This document shows positions 25,326 to 35,400 of a stretch of DNA of 64,000 bases, one piece after another (positions within the stretch are counted from its first letter, which is position 1; every line of letters begins with the position of its first letter). The translations under genes and the position numbers were made by a program. Source of the DNA: Mycolicibacterium chubuense NBB4 (lineage in GTDB: Bacteria > Actinomycetota > Actinomycetes > Mycobacteriales > Mycobacteriaceae); contig NC_018027.1 in NCBI RefSeq assembly GCF_000266905.1, positions 4,588,001 to 4,652,000 of the forward strand, read 5' to 3'. The notes below the pieces were generated by a model. The model was given only the letters and a program-made list of their open reading frames with translations. It was not told where the DNA came from and searched no databases.

Positions 25326-26890
25326 ACGCCGCCACCGGCACCGATACCGACATCGTCGTCGTCGGTGGCGGACACAACGGTCTGGTGGCGGCGGCCTACC
25401 TGGCGCAGGCCGGCCGTCGGGTGACCGTGCTCGAGCGCCTCGACCACGTCGGCGGTGCAGCGGTGTCGGCGCACACGTTCGAGGGCGTCGACGCACGTCT
25501 GTCGCGGTACTCGTATCTCGTCAGCCTGCTGCCGCGGCGCATCGTCGACGATCTCGGCGCCCGCGTCCGGCTCGCGCGGCGACGCTGGTCGTCGTACACA
25601 CCGGACCCGTCCACCGGGGGCCGCACAGGGCTGCTCATCGGACCGGAGTCGACCTTCGCCGCCGTCGGCGCGGCCGGCGACGAGCGCGGGTTCGACGACT
25701 TCTACCGGCGCTGCCGGGCGGTGACCTCGCGGGTGTGGCCGACGCTCATCGAGCCGCTGCGGACCCGATCGCAGGTGCATCGGGAGGTCGTCGCGGGCGG
25801 TGGACCCGACGCCGGCGCCGCGTGGCGGGCGATGATCGACGAACCGATCGGCGGTGCGATCACCGCGGCGGTCGGCAACGATCTGGTCCGCGGCGTCATG
25901 GCGACGGACGCGTTGATCGGCACCTTCGCCCGTCTCGACGACGAGTCCCTGATCCAGAACGTCTGCTTCCTCTACCACCTGATCGGCGGCGGCACCGGCG
26001 ACTGGGACGTCCCGATCGGCGGGATGGGTGCGGTCACCGGCGCGCTGGCCGCGGCCGCGACCGGATTCGGCGCCGAGATCGTCACCGGAGCCGAGGTGTA
26101 CGCGATCTCCCCCGACGGTGAGGTGCGCTACCGGCGGGGTGACGGCGAGTATCGCGTCGTCGCCGACCGTGTCCTGGCCAACGTGACGCCCAGCGTGCTG
26201 GCTCGTCTGGTCGGCGACGAGGCACCCGATGCGCAGCCGGGTGCGCAGATCAAGGTGAACCTGATGCTGCGCCGCCTGCCGCGGTTGCACAACGACTCGG
26301 TCACCGCGGAGCAGGCCTTCGGCGGGACCTTCCACATCAACGAGACCTACGGCCAGCTCGACGCCGCCTACCGCCAGGCGGCCGGTGGATCGGTGCCCGA
26401 GCCGCTGCCCTGCGAGGTCTACTGCCACTCGCTGTCGGATCCGACGATCCTGTCGGAGTCGCTGCGCCAGTCCGGCGCGCAGACGCTGACCGTGTTCGGT
26501 CTGCACACCCCGCACAGCCTGGTCACTTCCGGCACGCCCGAGCGCATCCGCGACTCGCTGACGTCGGCAGTTCTGACGTCGTTGAATTCCGTTCTCGCCG
26601 AACCGATTCAGGACGTGTTGATGGAGGACTCATGGGGGCGGCTGTGCATCGAGGCCAAGACGACGCTCGATCTGGACGCCTCACTGGGCATGACGGCGGG
26701 CAACATCTTCCACGGCGGGCTGAGCTGGCCCTTCGTCGAGGACGACGAGCCGCTCACCACCCCTGCGCAGCGGTGGGGTGTGGCGACCGCTTTCGACCGG
26801 ATTCTGTTGTGCGGCTCGGGCTCTCGCCGCGGAGGCGCGGTATCGGGGATCGGGGGCCACAACGCCGCGATGGCGCTCCTGCAGGCCTGA
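25322..26890 (+). CDS. FAD-dependent phytoene-desaturase-like oxidoreductase (Rv0897c-like)
   Basis: About 522 residues if translation starts at the CTG at 25322. The dinucleotide-binding motif DIVVVGGGHNGLVAAAYL begins upstream of the first in-frame GTG at 25385. From 25271 to 25385 the frame has no ATG, GTG or TTG, so a GTG start would remove the FAD-binding GxGxxG loop. The CTG overlaps the previous stop as CTGA. Further motifs are ERLDHVGGAAVSAHTFEGVD and the C-terminal flavin motif LCGSGSRRGGAVSGIGGHNA. It is a GMC/carotenoid-desaturase-like flavoprotein of unknown substrate. Confidence 0.85.
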   Translation: MNAATGTDTDIVVVGGGHNGLVAAAYLAQAGRRVTVLERLDHVGGAAVSAHTFEGVDARLSRYSYLVSLLPRRIVDDLGARVRLARRRWSSYTPDPSTGGRTGLLIGPESTFAAVGAAGDERGFDDFYRRCRAVTSRVWPTLIEPLRTRSQVHREVVAGGGPDAGAAWRAMIDEPIGGAITAAVGNDLVRGVMATDALIGTFARLDDESLIQNVCFLYHLIGGGTGDWDVPIGGMGAVTGALAAAATGFGAEIVTGAEVYAISPDGEVRYRRGDGEYRVVADRVLANVTPSVLARLVGDEAPDAQPGAQIKVNLMLRRLPRLHNDSVTAEQAFGGTFHINETYGQLDAAYRQAAGGSVPEPLPCEVYCHSLSDPTILSESLRQSGAQTLTVFGLHTPHSLVTSGTPERIRDSLTSAVLTSLNSVLAEPIQDVLMEDSWGRLCIEAKTTLDLDASLGMTAGNIFHGGLSWPFVEDDEPLTTPAQRWGVATAFDRILLCGSGSRRGGAVSGIGGHNAAMALLQA

Positions 26891-26911
26891 CCTACAAGGG
26901 CGCCGCGCGTG

Positions 26912-27331
26912 CTAAGAGCCGGCCATCTTGTCGAGAATGGCTCGGAGCGTGGCGAGTTCACCCGCGTCGAGCGCGGTGAGGATCTCGGGCGCGGGATCGT
27001 GCACGGCGTCGATCGCCCGCACGGTGTCGCGTCCGGCGTCGGTCAGCGACACCACCTTGCAGCGCCGATTCGCCGGATCGACCCGTCGCACGACCAGCCC
27101 GCGGTCCTCGAGATCGTTGACCGCGACGGTGGCAGCAGGCGCGTCGATGGTGGCGGCGGCGGCCAGCTGCTTGACCGTCATCGGCGCGCGGCTCAGCCGC
27201 TTGAGGATGCGGATCCTGCTGAACGGCAGGCCCGACCGCTCGACGACCGCGCGCTTCCACCCGTCGCGGTGGTCGAGCACCACGGCCGACAGGTCCCGCC
27301 ACACCTCATCGGCGAGTGCGTCACCGGACAT
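26912..27331 (-). CDS. MarR-family transcriptional regulator
   Basis: 139 residues with a winged helix-turn-helix around 40-105: RIRILKRLSRAPMTVKQLA, AATIDAPAATVAVNDLEDRG and the wing VRRVDPANRRCKVVSLTDAG. Its start overlaps the end of the MFS transporter gene by 11 bases on the same strand. This layout is typical of a local repressor co-transcribed with the pump it controls. A palindrome at 28778-28790 in front of the transporter is the likely operator. Confidence 0.85.
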   Translation of the reverse strand: MSGDALADEVWRDLSAVVLDHRDGWKRAVVERSGLPFSRIRILKRLSRAPMTVKQLAAAATIDAPAATVAVNDLEDRGLVVRRVDPANRRCKVVSLTDAGRDTVRAIDAVHDPAPEILTALDAGELATLRAILDKMAGS

Positions 27332-28757
27332 GGGCGTCCTCCGGAAGGGTCGGTGTACCCGAGATCAGCGGAGCCAGCCGCTCGGCCGACCGATGGGCCC
27401 GCCGGGTCGTGGAGAACGTGCCGAGCACCAGGATCACCAGACCGAGCCCAATACAGACGAACCACAGCGGGCGGGCTGCCGACGCGAAATCCGCACCGGC
27501 GACGGAGATCGCCGGCCCGGCGACGGAGCCGCACAGGGCCACACCGATGCTCACCCCGACCTGACGGCTCGTCGACGTCACCGCCGAGGCCGCCCCGGCC
27601 CGGTCGAGCGGCATGCCGCTCACCGCGGCGTTCGTCAGCGGAGCGTTGACCATCGAGAATCCGATACCGAACACGGCGAAGACCACCAGCAGCTGCCACA
27701 CCGGCGTCGTCGCCGTCAGGAACGTCAGCATCGTCGCGGCCACCGAGATCAGCACCCCGGCCGTCAGCAGAGACGGACGCGCGCCGTAGCGCCCCACCAG
27801 CCGGCCGGACAGCGGCGAGAACAACAACGCGCCCAAGGCGATCGGCAGGTAGATCAGGCCGGTGTGCATGGCGGAATAGCCGCGCTCACCCTGCAGATAC
27901 AGCGACATCATGAACAGGAAGGCGCCCCAGCCCGCGAAGGCGCTGACAGCCGTCACCGTCGCCGACGTGAACGGGATGCTGCGGAAGAAGCGCAGGTCGA
28001 GGAACGGGTCTTGGCGCCGCGACTCGTAGCGCAGGAACGCGACGAACGCGAGCGCCGCGACGACGGCGATGCCCACGACGCGCGGACTGGTCCAGCCCAG
28101 TCCGGGACCCTCGATCAAGGCGTACACGACGCCGAACAGGAACAGCACCGCCAAGCCCTGGCCGACGGGGTCGACGTTGCGCATGGTCGTCGACTTGGTT
28201 TCCGGCACGAAGATCGCGGTGAGCATGATCGCGGCGGCGCAGATCGGCAGGTTGATCCAGAACACCGACCGCCATCCGATGGTCTCGATGAGCAGTCCGC
28301 CCACGATCGGGCCGAGCGACATCGAGATCCCGACCACGGCGCCCCACACGCCGAGCGCCCGGGCCCGCTCCTCGCGTCCGACGAATATCTGCGAAATGAT
28401 GGACAGCGCAACGGGATTGAGCATAGATCCGCCGATACCCTGCAGGAACCGCGCAGCGATGAGGGTGTCGATCGTGGGCGCGAGGCTGCACGCCAGCGAG
28501 CCGACCGCGAAGACCGTCAGGCCGATCTGGAACACCCGCCTGCGCCCGAAGCGGTCGCCGGTGGCGCCCGAGAGCATCAGCAGCGACGCGAGCACGAGCG
28601 TGTAGATGTCGACGACCCACTGCATCTGCGCGGCCGAGGCCGACAGGTCCGCACGGATCGCGGGGATCGCGACGTTGACGATGGTCGCGTCCATCGACAC
28701 GATGAGCAGGCTCAGACAGCACGAGACCAAGATGATGGCCTTGCGTCTCGGCGTCAT
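27321..28757 (-). CDS. MFS drug exporter, DHA2 (EmrB/QacA) family
   Basis: About 478 residues from the ATG at 28757 (MTPRRKAIILVSCCLSLLIV); a GTG at 28778 would add 7 residues but lies in the palindrome. Fourteen membrane segments are expected. Family motifs are visible: SMDATIVNVAIPAI in helix 1 (motif D1), GATGDRFGRRRVF (motif A) and ARFLQGIGGSMLNPVALSII (motif B/C region). Probable proton-driven export of hydrophobic toxins. Co-transcribed with the downstream MarR gene, which overlaps its 3' end. Confidence 0.87.
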   Translation of the reverse strand: MTPRRKAIILVSCCLSLLIVSMDATIVNVAIPAIRADLSASAAQMQWVVDIYTLVLASLLMLSGATGDRFGRRRVFQIGLTVFAVGSLACSLAPTIDTLIAARFLQGIGGSMLNPVALSIISQIFVGREERARALGVWGAVVGISMSLGPIVGGLLIETIGWRSVFWINLPICAAAIMLTAIFVPETKSTTMRNVDPVGQGLAVLFLFGVVYALIEGPGLGWTSPRVVGIAVVAALAFVAFLRYESRRQDPFLDLRFFRSIPFTSATVTAVSAFAGWGAFLFMMSLYLQGERGYSAMHTGLIYLPIALGALLFSPLSGRLVGRYGARPSLLTAGVLISVAATMLTFLTATTPVWQLLVVFAVFGIGFSMVNAPLTNAAVSGMPLDRAGAASAVTSTSRQVGVSIGVALCGSVAGPAISVAGADFASAARPLWFVCIGLGLVILVLGTFSTTRRAHRSAERLAPLISGTPTLPEDAHVR

Positions 28758-28777
28758 CACGCCGACGGTTTCAATCA

Positions 28778-28790
28778 CACAACTATTGTG
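28778..28790. promoter_or_regulatory. Candidate MarR operator in front of the MFS gene
   Basis: A perfect palindrome CACAA-CTA-TTGTG lies 21 bases before the MFS ATG. A TAGTTT that could serve as a -10 element lies next to it on the reverse strand. The TTG/CAA half-sites fit MarR-type recognition. Binding by the local MarR protein is inference from position. Confidence 0.5.
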
Positions 28791-28866
28791 AAACTACAAC
28801 CGTTCTGCAGGCAAGTGACGGTGATGTGACGTTCGCGGCCCACGAGCGTGCGCGTCCTACCGTTTT

Positions 28867-28884
28867 CGGGCGGCGTGTCGCCCG
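28867..28884 (-). terminator. Possible terminator hairpin behind gltA2
   Basis: Six-base arms CGGGCG and CGCCCG separated by GCGTGT, about 31 bases past the gltA2 stop. There is no T run, which is common for mycobacterial terminators. The whole 157-base gap to the MFS gene is GC-rich with no credible reading frame. Confidence 0.33.
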
Positions 28885-28914
28885 CAGACCCGCACGCCCG
28901 CGGGGGTGGCGAGG

Positions 28915-30219
<1,305 letters not shown>

Positions 30220-30339
30220 TGGGATCCCTTCGTGTCAATCGGGTCTGCGGGGAACTCGGGTCTTGGGGATTGAGGGGAGTCTGCCTACAAAAGGTAGTCC
30301 CATTGCTACGGTCACGCCCGCGGGGGTAGGAACAGCGGT

Positions 30340-30990
30340 TCAGACCGGCTGGGGGTACCCGGCCATTTCGCTCTCGAACTCCGCGTAGGTGGCCTCGAGC
30401 ACAGCGACGGCATCATCGACACCCACCGTGCCCACCTGCAGCCCGCGGTCGACCAGACAGGTCAACGCCGTCATCAGCACGGCACCGAAGGTCACCGACA
30501 CCAGCTGTACCCGGCGGTCGTCGACGGCGACGCCCATCCGCCGGGCCACGACCACGTCGACGGGGTTGCCGCGGAATTCCAGCGCAGACATCCGCAACGT
30601 CGGCGAGGACACCAGAATTCGCATGATCTGCAGCAGCCGGTCCGATGAGAGCTCACCCTTGCCCGCCACCTGCGTCCGCAACGCCATCGCGACGTAGGCG
30701 CGCCGCAACGCCTCGTAGTTGCCCAGAGCCAGCGGCTGCCGTTCGAGTTCGCCGGCGACGAGGTCGAGAACGTCGTCGATCAATGCCAGCACGATGGCGT
30801 CCTTGGTGGCGAAGTAGCGACTGAAGGTGCGCGGCGAGACGTCGGCGATCGCGGCGATCTGATCGACCGTGGTGCCGTCGAAACCCTGGCTCTCGCAGAG
30901 CCCTACCGCTGCGTTGATCAGGGTGTCGCGGGTGCGCCGCTTCTTGCGTTCCCGCAAACCGAGGGCCGGCTCCCCCCTGACATCGACCAC
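30340..30990 (-). CDS. TetR-family transcriptional regulator
   Basis: About 216 residues from a GTG at 30990 (VVDVRGEPALGLRERKKRRT). The frame is open to 31056, but those residues look non-native. The N-terminal helix-turn-helix is clear: RDTLINAAVGLCESQGFDG, TTVDQIAAIADVSPRTFSRY, FATKDAIVLALIDD. The C-terminal ligand domain resembles mycobacterial MftR-like regulators. It is 120 bases upstream of gltA2 on the same strand and downstream of an MFS exporter gene, so it may control either; no operator could be fixed. Confidence 0.8.
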   Translation of the reverse strand: MVDVRGEPALGLRERKKRRTRDTLINAAVGLCESQGFDGTTVDQIAAIADVSPRTFSRYFATKDAIVLALIDDVLDLVAGELERQPLALGNYEALRRAYVAMALRTQVAGKGELSSDRLLQIMRILVSSPTLRMSALEFRGNPVDVVVARRMGVAVDDRRVQLVSVTFGAVLMTALTCLVDRGLQVGTVGVDDAVAVLEATYAEFESEMAGYPQPV

Positions 30991-31095
30991 GTTCCGGATG
31001 CTAACCCGCCGAGCCGGGTGATGAGTGGGGAAACGGCACGTACCGCGATCTGACAACGCGCGTGCACCGATGTGCGCCCGCCTGCGCGCACAGGG

Positions 31096-32373
31096 TCAGC
31101 GTGCACCGTTGACGCGGTATCGGGCGAACGCCGGCACCGCCAGCGCGGCGATCGTCACGCCGATCACCACCAGCCCTCCCCCGCCTACCGCCGCCACCGT
31201 CGTGCCGACTGCGGCCGCCGCCGCGCCGTGCACCGCGTCGGCCAGGCGGGGACCGCCGGCGACGACGACCGTGAACACGCCCTGCAAGCGTCCACGCAGG
31301 TCATCGGACGCCACCTGCTGCAGGATCGTCGACCGGAACGCGGCCGACACCATGTCCGCGGCGCCGCCGATCGCCAAGAACAGCAAGGCAATCCACAGCA
31401 GGAGTCCCGCGTGACCGTGGGCGAAGCCCGCCGCGATCCCGAAGCCGACCATCGCCACGCCCCACACCAGGATCGCCACCACCACCGCGAGCCCCTGACG
31501 CCGGACGTGCGGCAACCAGCCGGAGAACAGCCCGCCGACCACGGCGCCGGCCGAGATCGCCGCCGACAGCAGCGCGATGGTCGTCCCGCCCTCGACAGGG
31601 CCACCGAAGCTCTCGTGCGCCATCTGCGGAAACAGCGCCCGTGGCATGCCGAAGATCATCGCGATCAGGTCGACGACGAACGACATCAGCACGACCGGGC
31701 TGCCGGCCAAATAGCGGAACCCGTCGATGACCGAGCGCACCGCCGCGAGACCCAGCCCGGCCGCGACCTCGTTCAGCGGGGGCATCGGAGCCAGCCGGAT
31801 CGTCGCCCAGATCGGCGCAAGGCAGGTCAGCGCATCGATCAGGTAGAGGGTGGACAGGTCGACCCAGCGCAGCATCACCCCCGCCAGCAGCGGACCGGCG
31901 ATGGCGCCGAACTGCATGACGGTCATGTTCAACGAGTTGGCCGCGGGCAGCTGATCGCCCGGCAGCATCCGCGGGATCGCCGCCGAACGCGTCGGGGAGT
32001 TGATCGCGAAGAACGCCTGCTGCACGGACAGCAGGCACAGCACCACCCAGACGTTGTTCAATGCCAGCGCTGCCTGCAGCCACAGCAACACCGACGCCGC
32101 CGCGAGACCGCACGAGGCGATGATCAGCAGTTTGCGCCGGTCCATCGCGTCGGCCCACGCGCCGCCCCACAGGCCGAAGACGATCAGCGGCACCAGCGCG
32201 AACAACCCGGACAACCCGACGTAGGCGGAGTTCTGCGTGAGCGCGTAGAGCTGCACCGGTACCGCGAAGATGGTCAGGTTGGCACCGATGACGGTGACGA
32301 TGCCGGCCAGCCACAACCGCCGGAAGTCCGGGGTCTGCAGCGGTGTGGTGTCGGCGAGGAGCCTGCCCGCCAC
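31096..32373 (-). CDS. MFS exporter, EntS/Tap-like (MFS_3 type)
   Basis: 425 residues with about twelve membrane segments. The start MAGRLLADTTPLQTPDFRRL is followed by LWLAGIVTVIGANLTIFAVP. The loop GGAWADAMDRRKLLIIA corresponds to motif A. The central region (NSPTRSAAIPRMLPGDQLPA) is typical of EntS-like exporters of siderophores or antibiotics. Its start is 1 base after the pdxH stop, so it is co-transcribed with pdxH. Substrate unknown. Confidence 0.83.
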   Translation of the reverse strand: MAGRLLADTTPLQTPDFRRLWLAGIVTVIGANLTIFAVPVQLYALTQNSAYVGLSGLFALVPLIVFGLWGGAWADAMDRRKLLIIASCGLAAASVLLWLQAALALNNVWVVLCLLSVQQAFFAINSPTRSAAIPRMLPGDQLPAANSLNMTVMQFGAIAGPLLAGVMLRWVDLSTLYLIDALTCLAPIWATIRLAPMPPLNEVAAGLGLAAVRSVIDGFRYLAGSPVVLMSFVVDLIAMIFGMPRALFPQMAHESFGGPVEGGTTIALLSAAISAGAVVGGLFSGWLPHVRRQGLAVVVAILVWGVAMVGFGIAAGFAHGHAGLLLWIALLFLAIGGAADMVSAAFRSTILQQVASDDLRGRLQGVFTVVVAGGPRLADAVHGAAAAAVGTTVAAVGGGGLVVIGVTIAALAVPAFARYRVNGAR

Positions 32374-32374
32374 C

Positions 32375-33040
32375 CTAGGGCTGGAGGCGTTCGATGGTGC
32401 CGTCGTCGGCGCCGCGCACGCGAATCCTGTTGTGCACGCGGTTCTCCCGGCCCTGCCAGAATTCGACCACCTCGGGCGCGATCACGTAGCCACCCCAGTG
32501 CGGTGGCACGGGGACTTCATCGGCGTCGGCGAACCGCTCGGTGATCTCCGCGAGCTGGGCGAGCAGCGCAGCACGCGAGGCGATCGGCTTGCTCTGCTGC
32601 GATGCCCAGGCGCCGAGCTGTGAGCCACGCGGACGCCTGGCCCAGTACGCAGCCGTCGCCTCCGGCGAGACCTTGGTGACCGGACCGCGGACATGGACCT
32701 GGCGGCCCAGCGCATACCAGGGGAAGGTGGCCGACGCGTAGGGATTGCCGGCCAGCTGCACGCCTTTGTCGGAGTCGTAGTTGGTGTAGAAGGAGATGCC
32801 CGAGTCGTCCACGCTCTTGCACAACACGGTCCGGGTGACGGGTCTTCCCTCGGCGTCGACCGTGCCCACGACCATCGCGTTCGGTTCGGCGACACCGGCT
32901 TCGCGGGCCTCGGCCATCCAGTCGTTCAGCAACGCCACCCAGCCGACATCCAGCCAGTCCGCGTCGAGATCCCTGCTGCCGTCCTTCTCCACCGATCCGT
33001 ACTCGACGCGCATGCGCGCGAGCTCCTCAGAAGTGCCCAC
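32375..33040 (-). CDS. pdxH: Pyridoxamine 5'-phosphate oxidase
   Basis: 221 residues (Rv2607 has 224). It oxidises pyridoxamine or pyridoxine phosphate to pyridoxal phosphate using FMN. Motifs include [39 protein letters not shown], the FMN segment [18 protein letters not shown] and the C-terminal substrate motif [17 protein letters not shown]. In M. tuberculosis pdxH lies elsewhere; here it is next to citA, divergent across 41 bases. SerC, a PLP enzyme, lies 6 kb away. Confidence 0.93.
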   Translation of the reverse strand: MGTSEELARMRVEYGSVEKDGSRDLDADWLDVGWVALLNDWMAEAREAGVAEPNAMVVGTVDAEGRPVTRTVLCKSVDDSGISFYTNYDSDKGVQLAGNPYASATFPWYALGRQVHVRGPVTKVSPEATAAYWARRPRGSQLGAWASQQSKPIASRAALLAQLAEITERFADADEVPVPPHWGGYVIAPEVVEFWQGRENRVHNRIRVRGADDGTIERLQP

Positions 33041-33081
33041 GCGACAACGCTACGCGCGACGGCGAGTGCGACAATCACCGC

Positions 33082-34200
33082 ATGACAGCGGTGCCCAAGG
33101 ATTTCGTCCCGGGACTTGCGGGCGTGGTGGCGTTCGAGACCGAGATCGCCGAACCGGACAAGGACGGCGGGGCGCTGCGGTACCGCGGCGTCGACATCGA
33201 GGACCTGGTCTCTGAGCACGTCACTTTCGGCGACGTGTGGGGGCTGCTCGTGGACGGCCGGTTCGGCTCCGGCCTGCCGCCGGCCGAGCCGTTTCCGCTG
33301 CCCATTCACAGCGGTGACGTCCGCGTCGACGTCCAGGCCGGCCTGGCGATGCTCGCGCCGATCTGGGGCTATTCGCCGATCCTGGACATCGACGACGAGA
33401 CGGCCCGCGACCAGCTGGCCCGCGCCTCGGTGATGGCCTTGTCCTACGTCGCCCAGTCCGCCCGTGGCATCTATCAGCCCGCCGTGCCGCAGCGCACCGT
33501 CGACGAATGCGGCACTGTCACAGCACGTTTCATGACCCGCTGGCAGGGCGATCCCGACCCGCGCCACGTCGAGGCCATCGACGCCTACTGGGTCAGCGCC
33601 GCCGAACACGGCATGAACGCCTCGACGTTCACCGCGCGGGTCATCGCGTCGACGGGTGCGGACGTGGCCGCGGCGCTCTCGGGTGCGATCGGAGCGATGA
33701 GCGGACCGCTGCACGGCGGCGCGCCGGCACGGGTGATCCCGATGATCGAGGAGGCCGAACGCAGCGGCGACGCACGCGCGGTGGTCAGGGGAATCCTGGA
33801 CCGCAACGAGAAGCTGATGGGCTTCGGACATCGGGTCTATCAGGCCGAGGATCCGCGGGCCCGGGTGCTGCGCGCGACCGCCGAGCGGCTCGAGGCTCCC
33901 CGCTACGACGTGGCGGCCGCACTCGAGCAGGCCGCACTGAGCGAGTTGCGCGAGCGGCGCCCCGACCGGGCCATCGAGACGAACGTCGAGTTCTGGGCGG
34001 CGGTCATCCTCGACTTCGCGCAGGTTCCGCCGAGGATGATGCCGGCGATGTTCACCTGCGGGCGCACGGCCGGCTGGTGTGCCCACATCCTCGAGCAGAA
34101 ACGGCTCGGGAAGCTGGTACGTCCCTCGGCCGTCTATGTCGGGCCCGGTCCGCGCAGCCCGCAGTCCGTCGAGGGCTGGGACCGACTCAGGCACGGATGA
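33082..34200 (+). CDS. citA: Citrate synthase 2 (CitA)
   Basis: 372 residues (Rv0889c has 373). Active-site motifs are AMSGPLHGGAPARVIPMI and KLMGFGHRVYQAEDPRARVL. It lacks the long N-terminal extension of GltA2 and begins VPKDFVPGLAGVVAFETEI, with GALRYRGVDIEDLV. It may act as an alternative citrate or methylcitrate synthase. Its stop overlaps the next gene start as ATGA. Confidence 0.92.
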   Translation: MTAVPKDFVPGLAGVVAFETEIAEPDKDGGALRYRGVDIEDLVSEHVTFGDVWGLLVDGRFGSGLPPAEPFPLPIHSGDVRVDVQAGLAMLAPIWGYSPILDIDDETARDQLARASVMALSYVAQSARGIYQPAVPQRTVDECGTVTARFMTRWQGDPDPRHVEAIDAYWVSAAEHGMNASTFTARVIASTGADVAAALSGAIGAMSGPLHGGAPARVIPMIEEAERSGDARAVVRGILDRNEKLMGFGHRVYQAEDPRARVLRATAERLEAPRYDVAAALEQAALSELRERRPDRAIETNVEFWAAVILDFAQVPPRMMPAMFTCGRTAGWCAHILEQKRLGKLVRPSAVYVGPGPRSPQSVEGWDRLRHG

Positions 34201-34811
34201 GCGAGCCCAGGGCCGTCTTCGCCTCGGCGGCAACCGGTTTCGCGTCGCTGGTGCGGTCCGTGCCGGAGGACCGGTGGAGCGACCCGGGGCTGGGTGAATG
34301 GAACGTCCGGGACCTGGTCGGCCATGCCTCGCGGTCCCTGATCACGGTCAGCACGTACCTGAGAACCACCGCCGAGCGCGAGGACGTGGTCAGCGCCGCC
34401 GACTACTACGTCGCGATGCACGGATACAGCGCCGGGCTCGGCGCCGCCGCCATCGTCGAACGGGGCCGGCAGGCCGGTCGGGACCTCGGCGACGATCCCC
34501 CTGCGGCCGTCGACGAGCTGCTGGCGCGCGTGCTGTCCGACCTGGAGGCGGTCGACGACCCGTTGATCGAGGTCATCGGCGGGCTCGGCATCCGGTTGAG
34601 CAACTATCTGCCCACCCGCACGTTCGAGTTGGCCGTGCACGGTCTGGACATCGCCGCGGCCATCGGCGAGGACGTCGTCCCGCCGGCCGAGGTGCTGACC
34701 GAGGCGGTATCGCTGGCGTCTCGGATCGGGGTAAAACTCGGCCAGGGCCCCGCGGTGCTGCTGGCGCTCACCGGACGCGCGCCGCTGCCTGCCGGATTCT
34801 CGGTGATCTGA
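34197..34811 (+). CDS. Maleylpyruvate isomerase N-terminal (DinB-like) domain protein
   Basis: 204 residues, ATG overlapping the citA stop. The N-terminus (VFASAATGFASLVRSVPEDR, GEWNVRDLVGHASRSLIT) matches the four-helix mycothiol-maleylpyruvate isomerase/TIGR03086 domain. A metal-site His is in LVGHA and a second in FELAVHGLDIAAA. Members bind a divalent metal and often use mycothiol. No downstream domain is present. Substrate unknown; coupling to citA suggests co-expression only. Confidence 0.78.
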   Translation: MSEPRAVFASAATGFASLVRSVPEDRWSDPGLGEWNVRDLVGHASRSLITVSTYLRTTAEREDVVSAADYYVAMHGYSAGLGAAAIVERGRQAGRDLGDDPPAAVDELLARVLSDLEAVDDPLIEVIGGLGIRLSNYLPTRTFELAVHGLDIAAAIGEDVVPPAEVLTEAVSLASRIGVKLGQGPAVLLALTGRAPLPAGFSVI

Positions 34812-34882
34812 GCGATGAGTTCTCCGCGCGGCGGCGGTCTGCATCGTCAGCCACGACAACCCGACCCGCAAGGAGAATGACC

Positions 34883-35335
34883 ATGGCAATCGAGAACACC
34901 CCCATGCTGGTGCCGCACCTGGTCGTCGACGATGCCGCTGCGGCACTCGACTTCTACGCCAAGGCGTTCGGCGCCGAGGAGATGGTCCGGATGCCCGGCC
35001 CGGGCGGCAAGCTGATCCACGCTTGTATGCGGATCAACGGCTCGCTGGTGTTCCTCAACGACGACTTCCCGGAGTTCAACGACGGCAGGTCGAGCACCCC
35101 CACGGCACTGGGCGGCACGCCGGTGACCATCCACCTGCAGGGCCCGGACGTGGACGCCCGGTTCCAGCGGGCCCTCGACGCCGGCGCCACGGTGGTCAAC
35201 CCGCTCGAGGATCAGTTCTGGGGTGACCGGTACGGCGTGGTGCGGGACCCGTTCGGCCATCACTGGTCGCTCGCCGAGACGGTGCGAGAGGTCGACATGG
35301 CCGAACTCCTGGCACAGATGAACGCCCAGGCCTAG
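34883..35335 (+). CDS. Glyoxalase/VOC-superfamily protein, PhnB-like (Rv0887c-like)
   Basis: 150 residues. The ATG at 34883 follows AAGGAG with 8 bases between; an in-frame ATG two codons earlier is too close to that site. A single VOC domain: VPHLVVDDAAAALDFYAKAF, LIHACMRINGSLVFLNDDFP and the C-terminal GVVRDPFGHHWSLAETV. This is the DUF1428/PhnB-like branch (related to 3-demethylubiquinone methyltransferase-like proteins). It is not a proven glyoxalase; the chemistry is unknown. Confidence 0.83.
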   Translation: MAIENTPMLVPHLVVDDAAAALDFYAKAFGAEEMVRMPGPGGKLIHACMRINGSLVFLNDDFPEFNDGRSSTPTALGGTPVTIHLQGPDVDARFQRALDAGATVVNPLEDQFWGDRYGVVRDPFGHHWSLAETVREVDMAELLAQMNAQA

Positions 35336-35400
35336 CCACTCAGCGAACGGCCGGTGTGTTTGCCGGTCGTGGTGGGCCCGCGTGGTGATAATGGCCAACT

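Noticed and set aside
24603..25496. Reverse-strand open frame spanning hairpin copy 3, the FKBP gene and the DUF2630 gene
   Set aside because: Composition is low-complexity Arg/Pro-rich and it overlaps genes with clear family motifs in other frames.
27316..28829. Forward-strand open frames opposite the MFS/MarR pair
   Set aside because: They are His/Arg/Asp-rich shadow frames; the reverse strand has membrane-transporter motifs.
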